From positions 875,001 through 939,000 of the forward strand of contig NC_088305.1 in the NCBI RefSeq assembly GCF_032854445.1: a stretch of DNA of 64,000 bases, read 5' to 3'. Shown here piece by piece: positions 55,073 to 64,000 of this stretch. The notes below the pieces were generated by a model, which did not search any database, had not been told where the DNA came from, and saw only the letters and a program-made list of their open reading frames with translations. Position 1 is the first letter of the stretch; every line of letters begins with the position of its first letter. Made by a program: the position numbers and the translations under genes. The DNA is from Liolophura sinensis. Lineage: Eukaryota > Mollusca > Polyplacophora > Chitonida > Chitonidae.

Positions 55073-55079
55073 CGTTTGC

Positions 55080-57344
55080 GATTTACTTTTTTTGTATTTT
55101 TAAGATTTTTGAAAAGCAATTGACCGTTTATATAAAAATAAGGCTAAACAATACACAGCGCACATATGCACTAATCACTGGATGTTTTTTTATATTTTTA
55201 AAACTCCTGAATAGCTAATATGCACAACCAGCCAACTGGAACTATCTTGCGGTTTGTGAAATCTGCAGTTTTAATAACATAAAAAAGTTTGATTTTTAAA
55301 TTACATAATATATATAATAAAGACAGAAAAATTGTACACGTAACAGTTTTGTTTAAAGAATTTGTACTCGAAAAAAAACTGATAAAAGAGGGTATAGTTG
55401 TGCGTGAAAAATTAGGTCTTGCGAGAATGTTTGTACCATTGTACCATTTGTACAATTTCTGTTAAAAACAACCAATCCATTAGGGCAAGCTGTTTTGGTA
55501 TTTATTCTCTGTCATTGCACTGTAATCATTTATGCAAGTTTAACATTTTTATGCTGTGCTTAATTTGTAATACATGGGCTTGGTTTATAAAAACATGAAT
55601 TTATTTTTTAAACGCTTACATTTATTGTAAAATTGCAGTGATTGTAACAAATGTGATGGGTTTATTGCTTGAGCAGAGTTTCCAATGTATATAATCAACA
55701 ACAATATAAGCGGTCTTATTATTAGTTGCTGGATAAACACGTTTAAGTGTGTTATATTTAGGCATTGTATTATCAGTTGCAAAGAGGTGTTTATGACGCT
55801 TTTCCATTATACATATATAAAATACTTTTATACATATGCGTAGTTCGTTTGAACATAAGTGGAAATCTTGTTGGCATGCATAAGTATAACCAAAATTTTA
55901 TTCCACATATACATGAACAAAAGTTTTCATACTGCTTGCCATTTTCTGACAGGTTAGACCAATTTTTTACTTTATAATAGTGTTGCCTAACTCCAATAAC
56001 CAAGGCCTGAGAACATAATAACTCAAACTGAAAGAGAGTGAATATAATTTTACAGGAAAAGAATACATAAAAGAGAAATGTCAATGAAAACCGTCTCTAC
56101 AAAGCTGTTCACTTATAATTTAAGTTTTTCCCACTGAATTAAATGCAGTTAAATGATGGAGTTGCTTTATAGACTAGTCTGTCAATTTCATAGAAGCCAC
56201 CTTTTTTCTTACATTCATCTACAGGCGAATTTCTTTTAAGAACATAACTGGAAAACCTTTTAAATCATGCGCTGTAAGTCCTATACCAACATTAAAACCC
56301 TTGTTTAGACTTGAAAACACGTCTTGTTTCTAAACACAAGCCACGTATTTTATGAAATCCATCTAAGTTTTTAAACGTTTGAATGCTTTTAAATAAACCA
56401 ATCAACAGGATACATGACGATGTGATCAGCACTTGGTCACCCTAACGATCCATTTCTATACGGCTAGTAATCTTCACGACGAGAAGCATTGGGTCGCCTG
56501 TTTGCTGACAGGAAGCCACCGTAAGCCGTGCTCCCGTGTTCACACGGAAGAAAGCCCAAACATATGGTCGTTCAAATACCTTCATATGATAATTAACAGT
56601 GTAATTCACCAAAAACAAAATTAAACCAATATGGCAGACAGAACGCAGAAAGTACGTGTAGATCAAGATCCAAAAGTTATGATTTCTCTACGCATGCTTA
56701 ACTCGCTATAACATTTACAAATAAAGAGAAAAGGCTTTCCACCAATGGTAGTAGAGAAGTTAATTCCCGTGAATACAGATAAAGTTTGTTAATAACCTTT
56801 TTGTATATTGTTAATGTGTTCACTAATAGCTTCTGAAACTGACAGTGTAAACTGTGTTTGAAATCACCGTAGGCAAAGCTCTCAACTACGGTAAAACAAT
56901 TGTTCATTCAAAAGACAAGTTTGTTAATTTTTTTTTCTTTTGTTGCAATTTTCTTTTTCGCCTATACCTTCTTTAAGCAGGACACGTCTCTCGCTTATTC
57001 TGACACAAGTGTTTTTATTGTATCTTTTAACGCTATAGTGTAATGCTCATATTACGAAAAAATGGCCAGTTGCATTAACAAGTGCCTGGGTATGCAGGCT
57101 AACAATGAACTTCGGGTGGTGTTGGAGGTTTACACGTTAGATTTAACCATGTTAGACGCTGCTTGATTTCGTTTAAAATTGTAATTATTTCCCTTCGTTG
57201 TTTTTTGGCTAATTTGTTAGATATCTTAAAAATGAAATGTTTTTTACAACTTTGATAATGATGAATGATAATTTTGGAAGAAATGGAGGAGGTTAAGCAT
57301 TCGTAATTTTAGATTTAAAACTGGATGAGGTGTAGAATTTATTT
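55080..57344. other. Upstream intergenic region of the secreted Cys-rich gene
   Basis: AT-rich unique sequence. No exon, array or SINE recognised over more than 2 kb, the longest repeat-poor stretch in the window. Confidence 0.35.
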
Positions 57345-58135
57345 TTTCCTTCATTTGATTTGAGGTTTACGCCGTACTCAATAATATTTCACTTATACAA
57401 CGGCGGCCAGCATTATGTTGGGAGGATTCCGGACAGAGCCCAGGGGAAACCGACGACCATCTGCAAGTTGCTGGTAGACCTTCCCACATATGCGTGGAGA
57501 GGAATCCAGCATGGGTTGACTGGAACGGCCGAAGAGGAAGCCAGCATGATCTGGGCTTGAACTCACGTAGACAGAATTGGTGAGAGGCTCCTAAGTCATT
57601 GAAACGTTGCAAAATGTAGCACTTTACAAAATGCTTAGAACATGCTGTAGTTCAAGACAAGCCTATGTCATATTAACACTATTGGGCGTTGTGCTCCGCA
57701 CAATAAATGTTGGAAATCTTCGAACCTATAAAACATTAGCGAACAAACGTTTTAAAACGTTTTCCGTCAGTTGTTACAGGATTTAAAATGATGTATTATT
57801 TAAAAACTTAGAAAATCGTGGTAATCTAACATTTGTATTTTATGTTTGTAAATTCGGTAAACAACCAAAGCTGTGGCCACAAACTTCATTTATTTAAATA
57901 TTTGATTGGTGTTTACGACGTGCTCAAAAATATTTCACTTATACTACGCCGACCAAAAGTATGGTAAAAAGGAAAAAAGAGTAGAGCACGAGGGAAACCC
58001 ACGAACGCCTCCAGGTTGCTGGAAAACCTTGCCACGTACGGTCAGCTTGCTGATGGTAGACAATGGTGTACAGCATACTCGTTTGTCAGAAATTTGTTGG
58101 TCGCATGAAACTAAACCGCATCCTCCCTCTCTCCC
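57345..58135 (-). mobile_element. Two SINE type 1 copies (57345-57605 and about 57890-58050)
   Basis: The first has ggtttacgccgtactcaata, cggccagcattatgttggga and a partly duplicated centre (gaggaatccagcatgggttg / gaggaagccagcatgatctg). The second has ttgattggtgtttacgacgt and gggaaacccacgaacgcctc. Both are minus oriented; unique sequence lies between. Confidence 0.72.
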
Positions 58136-58139
58136 CGTA

Positions 58140-61100
58140 GCGTACATGTCCTGAATTTCCCCTATCCTCTCTCTCTCTCCCCAACAAACATGCGTTGACT
58201 CACCCCTATCCTCCCTCTCCCCTCCCCCCTCCCCTCAACCAACATACGCTGGCTATCCCCCAATCCTTCGCTCCCCAACAAGCATACCCTGACTATCCCC
58301 CATCCTCCCTCTCTCTCAAGTGTTTTTCAAGTGCTGACCATCCCCTATTCTCCCTCTCAGCCCTCCCCAATCAACATACCCTAACTATTCCACATCCTCT
58401 AACCCCACCCACCCAGTATGCCCTTACTATTCTCTATGTTCTCCATTCCCCACACAACATGCGATGCATATTCCACATCCTCATCAATTCCTCTCCCCTC
58501 CCCACCCAACATGCGCTGACTATTCTCCATCCTCTCCCCTCCCCAAACAACATGCAATGCATAATCCACATCCTCTCCCCTCCCCACAAAACATGCCCTG
58601 ACTAATCCTCATCAATTCTTCTCCCATCCCCACCTAATATGCAATGACTATTCCACATCCTCTCTCCCGTCTCCCACCCCAACATTCGCTGACTATTCCA
58701 CATCCTCTCCCGTCCCCACCTAATATGCGATGACTATTCCACATTCTCTCTCCTCCACACCCAACAAGCGATGACTATTCCACATGCTCTCCCCTCCCCA
58801 CACAACATGCAATGCATAATCCACATCCTCTCCCCTCCCCACAAAACATGCGCTGACTAATCCTCATCAATTCTTCTCCCATCCCCACCCAATATGCGAT
58901 GACTATTCCACATCCTCTTCCTTCCCCACCCAACATGCGATGACACATCCTCTCCCGTCCCCACCTAATATGCAATGACTATTCCACATCCTCTCCTTCC
59001 CCACCCAACATTCGCTGACTATTCCACATCCTATCCCCTCCCCACACAACATGCGATGATTATTTTACATACTCTCCCCTCCCCACCCACCATGCGATGA
59101 CTATTCCATATTATTTCCCTTCACTACACAACATGCAATAACTATTCCACTCCTTTCCCCACCCCACACAACAGGCGCTGAGTGTTCCTCATGAATTCCT
59201 CTCCCATCCCCACCCGACAGCCGATGACCAATCTCCATTCTCTCCCCTCCACACCCACCATACGATGACTATTCCACATTCTCTCTCCTCCACACCCAAC
59301 AAGCGATGACTATTCCACATGCTCTCCCCTCCCCACACAACATGCAATGCATAATCCACATCCTCTCCCCTCCCCACAAAAACATGCGATGACTAATCCT
59401 CATCAATTCTTCTCCAATCCCCACCCAATATGCGATGACTATTCCACATCCTCTTCCTTCACCACCCAACATGCGATGACTATTCCACATCCTCTCCCGT
59501 CCCCACCTAATATGCAATGACTATTCCACATCCTCTCCCTTCCCCACATAACATTCGCTGACTATTCCACATCCTATCCCCTCCCCACACAACATGCGAT
59601 GATTATTTTACATACTCTCCCCTCCCCACCCACCATGCGATGACTATTCCATATTATTTCCCTTCACTACACAACATGCAATAACTATTCCACATCCTTT
59701 CCCCACCCCACACAACAGGCGCTGAGTGTTCCTCATGAATTCCTCTCCCCTCCCCACCCGACAGCCGATGACCAATCCCCATTCTCTCCCCTCCACACCC
59801 ACCATACGATGACTATTCCACATTCTCTCTCCTCCACACCCAACAAGCGATGACTATTCCACATGCTCTCCCCTCCCCACCCAACATGCGATGACTACTA
59901 CACATCCTCTTCCGTCCCCATCCAACATGCGATGACTACTACACATCCTCTTCCGTCCCCACCCAACATGCGATGACTATTCCACATCCTCTCTCATCCC
60001 CACTCAATATGCGATGACTATTCCCCATCCTCTCCCCTCCCCACCCAACATTCGCTGACTATTCCACATCCTCTCCCCTCACCACACAACATGCGATGAC
60101 TATTCCATATTCTTTCCCCTCCCCACCCAACATTTGCTGACTATTCCACATCCTCTCTCCTCCCCACACAACATGCCATGACTATTTTACGTCCTCTCCC
60201 CTCCCCACACATGCGATGACAATTCCACATCCTCTCCCCTCCCCACCCAACATTCGCTGACTATTTTACATCCTCTCCCCTCCCCACACAACATTCGATG
60301 ATTATTTCACATCCTCTCCCCTCCCCACACAACATGCAATAACTATTCCACATCCTCTCCCCTCCCCACCCAATATGCGATGACTATTCCACATCCTCTC
60401 TCATCCCCACCCAATGTGCGATGGACTATTCCCCATCCTCTCTCCTCCCCACCCAACATTCGCTGACTATTCCACATCCTCTCCCCTCCCCACACAACAT
60501 GCCATGACTATTCCACATCCTCTCCCCTCCCCACCCAATATGCGATGACTATTCCACATCCTCTCCCCTCCCCACACAACATGCGATGACTATTCCATAT
60601 TCTTTCCCCTACCCCCACCCAACATTTGCTGACTATTCCACATCCTCTCCCCTTCCCACACAACATGCCATGACTATTTTACATCCTCTCCCCTCCCCAC
60701 ACAACATGCGATAAATATTCCACATCCTCTCCCCTCGCCCACCCCAACATTCGCTGACTACTCACATCCTCTCCCCTCCCCAGCCGACATTCGCTGACTA
60801 TTTTACATCCTCTTCCCTCCCCACACAACATGCGATGATTATTCCACATCCTCTCAACTCCCCACACAACATGCAATGATTATTCCACATTCTCTCTCAT
60901 CCCCACCCAATATGCGATGACTATTCCACATCCTCTCCCCTCCCACCCAACATTCGCTGACTATTCCACATCCTCTCCCTCCCCACACAACATGCTATAA
61001 CTAATCCACATCCTCCCTCCTCCCCGGACAACAAGCGATGACTATTCCACATCCTCTCCACTCCCCACACAACATGCGATGACCATTCCATATTTTTTCC

Positions 61101-61580
61101 CCTTCCCACACAACATGCAATAACTATTTCACATCCTCTCTCCTCCCCACACAACATGCGATGACTATGCCACATCCTCTCTCACTCCCCAGACAGCGTG
61201 CGGTGACTATTCCACATCCTCTTTCCTCCCCACCCAACATGCGCTGATTATTCCACATCTTCTTTCTCCCCACACAACATGCACTGATTATTCCACGTCC
61301 TCTCCCCTCCCCACCCTACTTGCGCTGACTATTCCTCATCAATTCCTCTCCCCTCCCCACCCAACATGCGATGACTATTCCACATCATTTCCTCTCCCCA
61401 CCCAACATGCGATGACTATTCCACGTCGTCTCCCCTCCCCCACCCTACATGCGATAACTTTTCCTTATCAATTCCTCTCCCCCACGCACCCGACATGCGA
61501 TAACTATTCCAAATCCTTCCCCACTTGCTTACCCAGTATGCACACTCCCCCCACCCCACATGCGCTCACTATTCCACATC
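58140..61580. repeat. 41-bp C/T-rich minisatellite, ~83 units, with higher-order repeat
   Basis: The unit is aacatgcgatgactattcca then catcctctcccctccccaca plus c. Blocks beginning acattctctctcctccacac recur at 58741, 59276 and 59820, a 535-544-bp higher-order repeat. The plus strand is strongly pyrimidine-biased. Its right edge is exactly the last base of the second MFS exon 1 copy. Confidence 0.93.
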
Positions 61581-61659
61581 CAATTGTGTAGACGGTGCCA
61601 AAGGTTAGATTCACAAGGAGGCCCCCTGTTATCACCCGAACAGCCCGGAACTCCACCAT
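61533..61659 (-). pseudogene. Second copy of MFS exon 1, donor replaced by 41-bp array
   Basis: Positions 61581-61659 repeat exon 1 (MVEFRAVRVITGGLLVNLTF then GTVYTIG) nearly unchanged, and the frame is open farther upstream to a possible earlier Met at 61737. Exactly at the last exon base the sequence passes into the 41-bp array, so the normal GTACGT donor is missing. A GTAAGC 48 bases further on would extend the exon by 16 codons and keep phase 1. No exons 2-11 for this copy were found downstream on this strand, so it is either a truncated duplicate or an alternative first exon. The pseudogene label is provisional. Confidence 0.6.
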
Positions 61660-61866
61660 TGCCCAAGGGGTTCCTCTAAGATCAATTGTTACCGCGTGAG
61701 AATAATCTGTGGACCACTTAGCCCTCACAGCATTCACACTGACCTAAGTTTTTTTGTAAATTGGTTACACAATGCTCATATGCTGTAGTGTGACAAGGAA
61801 GGCCTGGGTTTGTGAATGTGCTAACCAGATACATGGAAATGTGTAAATTTCAGCATACAAACAGAC
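61660..61866 (-). promoter_or_regulatory. Second copy of the MFS upstream region
   Basis: Matches 37865-38090 by eye (gtgtgacaaggaaggcctgg versus gtgtgacaaggaaggtttgg; shared acaaacagacgta end). The 72-bp array follows immediately. Confidence 0.5.
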
Positions 61867-61869
61867 GTA

Positions 61870-62885
61870 CATCTGTGCCTCCCCTGTGTAACATGAACAG
61901 TGATGGATGCAAACAGCACTCCAAGTAAAGACTCTGGTTAACACCTGTGCCTCCCCTGTGTAACCTGAACAGTAATGGATGCAAATATCACTCCAAGTAA
62001 GGACTCTGGTTAACAGCTGTGCCTTCCCTGTGTAACCTCAACAACAATGGATATGAATAGCACTCTAAGTCAAGACACTTGTTAACAGTTGTGCCGTCCA
62101 TGTGTAACCTGAACAATGACGCATGTAAGTAGCACTCTGAGTAAAGACTCTTGTTAACACCTGGCCTTTTCTGTGTAACTTCAACAGTGATGGATGTGGA
62201 TAGCAATCCAAATAACAATACTGGTTAACAACTGTGCCTTCACTGTGTAACCTCAACAATGATGGACGTGAAGCCCACTCCCAGTAAAGATTCTCGCTAA
62301 CAGCTGTGCCTTCTCTGTGGAACATGAACAATGATGGATGTGGGGAGTACTCTAAGTAATGATACTGGTTAGGAACTGTGCCTTCCCTTTGGAACCTGAA
62401 CAATGATGGTTGTGGATAGCATTCTGAGTAAAGACTCTGGTTACCAGCTGTGCCTTCCCTTTGGAACCTGAAAAATAATGTATGTAAGTAGCACTCTGAG
62501 TAAAGACTCTGGTTAACAGCTGTGCCTTCTATGTGTAACCTGAACAATGATGGATGTTGATAGCACTCGAAGAAATAAATCTGGTTAACAGCTGTGCCTT
62601 CTCTGTGTAACATGGATAATGATGGATGTGAATAGCATTCTAAGTAAAGATTTAGTTAAGAGCTGTGCCTTCTCCGTGTAACAGTGATGGATGTGGATAG
62701 CACTCTAAGTAATTGATGCTGGTTAACACCTGGCCTTCTCCGTGTAACCTTAATAGTGATGGATGTGGACAGCTCTTTGAGTAAAGATACTTGTTAGCAG
62801 ATGTGCCATGTAAACTAAAAAAAGACGGTTGTGAGTAGCACCCTTAGTAAGGTTACTCTCGTTAATATCTATGCTTCACCCCCCC
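61870..62885. repeat. 72-bp minisatellite, second block (~14 units)
   Basis: Same unit as 41715-43510 but more divergent between units. It ends at a poly-C run (62879-62892). Confidence 0.9.
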
Positions 62886-62944
62886 CCCCCCCTCCCCCTT
62901 TAGGTGTCATTTATGTTGATGGATCATTTACAGACAAAATTAAG

Positions 62945-63120
62945 TCCAGTTCATGCTGGCTTCCTTTCCGGCTCTAAGTGTTAAGGTCTTTTAGCAGCCT
63001 GCGGAAGGTCATGGGTTTCTCCAGGGCTCTGCCCGGTTTCCTCACTCCATAACCCTGGCCACCGTCGTATAAGTCAAATATTCTTGAGTACGGCGTAAAA
63101 CACTAATCAAATAAATAAAA
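62945..63120 (+). mobile_element. SINE type 1, 3' two-thirds
   Basis: aagtccagttcatgctggct, gcctgcggaaggtcatgggt, gagtacggcgtaaaacacta, aaataaata. Absent from the other copy of the duplication, so it inserted afterwards. Confidence 0.78.
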
Positions 63121-63174
63121 TTAACAAATACGGACAAAATTAACAGAAGTAAGTGATGTGTCTGTATAGTTAGC

Positions 63175-64000
63175 ACTCAGGCTATATAATAACATCAATT
63201 TCTAGTAAATACATGGCTGTGGCTGAGGTTAGCCGGGAAGAGGGTGTGGGTGGGGTGGTCGTGTACATGGTCATGGTGTTCACGACCTGACGTCACCATG
63301 CCGTTAACACGATACGCAAATAAAAAGACGCTATAAGTACATCGCCCAACAGCGACGATAGCTCCAAGAGCTAGCTTCAGCATGTTTTACTTTTAAAATG
63401 CTGTAAAATTAATTTTTTTAATTTTCCGTTTCGGGCAGGTGTTTCAAAATCGATGGTTTTAAAAGTAATACATGCTGAAGCCGCCCTGCATCCATCATAC
63501 CGAGAGTAAATCTTGTAAAAATTAAATACAACGAAAGCCTCTCCTCTTTTATAATTTTTAAACAGTCGCATCCTAATTCAGAGCCAATTATCCTGTGCTC
63601 ATCTGATGGCAGAACGTTTACCTATGTAGCTGTTCTTATTATGTCTTGGCCAATCCCCACCCAGTAAATGATGTCAGTCCCAAGGCACTGGCTTTAAAAC
63701 AGGAGAGACAAAAATCAGATAAGCAGTACGTAAATGTTTGAAGATCTTTGATATGGGGGTTACATATGTCTAGCACACCTGTGGATCATCGCCGGGCAGT
63801 GTGTGCTGACAGTGCAATTAAAAATCGGTGCTTTTGTCCTCTTAAAGACAAAATCAAAGTATTCGACGAAATATACAAACTGTTTAGTGAATCCTAGAAG
63901 ATTCTTTTTCCCCGAGAAGCGGGGTGATTGCATCAGAATTTTAGTTACGTCGTTGTAATAGTAGTTTACCTAAACTTAACACAGACACCTCATCCCTAAT
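63175..64000. repeat. Segmental-duplication block, copy B (runs off the window)
   Basis: Collinear with 43511-45060; see copy A. The block around tttccgtttcgggcaggtgt to accgagagtaaatctt is the best conserved part. Confidence 0.8.

Noticed and set aside
56442-56666. 74-codon minus-strand ORF as a possible exon of the second MFS copy
   Set aside because: No MFS motif and no matching splice phase.
58195-58605. Pro/His-rich 136-codon ORF and many minus-strand Gly/Glu-rich ORFs up to 61175
   Set aside because: All are readings of the 41-bp C/T-rich array.

Overview
This is animal genomic DNA, not bacterial. Coding sequence is split into short exons with GT-AG introns, intergenic DNA is AT-rich, and the window is crowded with minisatellites, tRNA-derived SINEs, a palindromic MITE family and decayed transposons. 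The SINE types and the overall texture suggest a lophotrochozoan, most likely a mollusc; the species cannot be named from the sequence alone.

Three protein-coding genes could be assembled by hand from splice sites, exon phases and protein motifs. (1) Plus strand, 2107-5517: a two-exon, 330-residue type II membrane protein that looks like a Golgi-type glycosyltransferase. (2) Minus strand, 37864 down to 14527: an 11-exon, 467-residue major facilitator superfamily (MFS) transporter of the oxalate/formate-antiporter or monocarboxylate-carrier-like type. All 11 exons join in phase with no stop. (3) Minus strand, 54984 down to 51649: a four-exon, 180-residue secreted protein with a signal peptide, a Gly-rich stretch and 12 cysteines in the mature part. 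A second copy of the MFS promoter and first exon lies at 61581-61866. It belongs to a partial segmental duplication that also carries a 72-bp repeat array and a flanking block (about 42-45 kb versus 61.6-64 kb). No exons 2-11 for this copy were found.

Layout: 1-1500 transposon fragment and 29-bp array; 2.1-5.5 kb glycosyltransferase-like gene; 7.1-10.3 kb 40-bp array with SINE insertions; 10.3-11.15 kb BEL/Pao integrase relic; 14.5-37.9 kb MFS gene, whose introns hold most of the arrays; 38.1-41.7 kb MITE, a Tc1/mariner element nested in a SINE, and a 25-bp array; 41.7-45.2 kb duplicated block; 45.3-50.6 kb two long arrays; 51.6-55.1 kb secreted Cys-rich gene; 55.1-57.3 kb nothing recognised; 58.1-61.6 kb 41-bp C/T-rich array; 61.6-64 kb duplicated block.

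The most striking observation is that two minisatellites inside the MFS gene are amplified exon ends. The 98-bp array at 27.4-31.7 kb repeats the 3' half of exon 3 plus its GTAAGT donor about 27 times. The 53-bp array at 21.9-22.9 kb repeats the last ~35 bases of exon 6 plus its GTACGT donor about 19 times. A third array, of 41-bp units, begins exactly at the last base of the duplicated exon 1. All assignments come from reading the sequence; no database search, alignment or transcript data was available.
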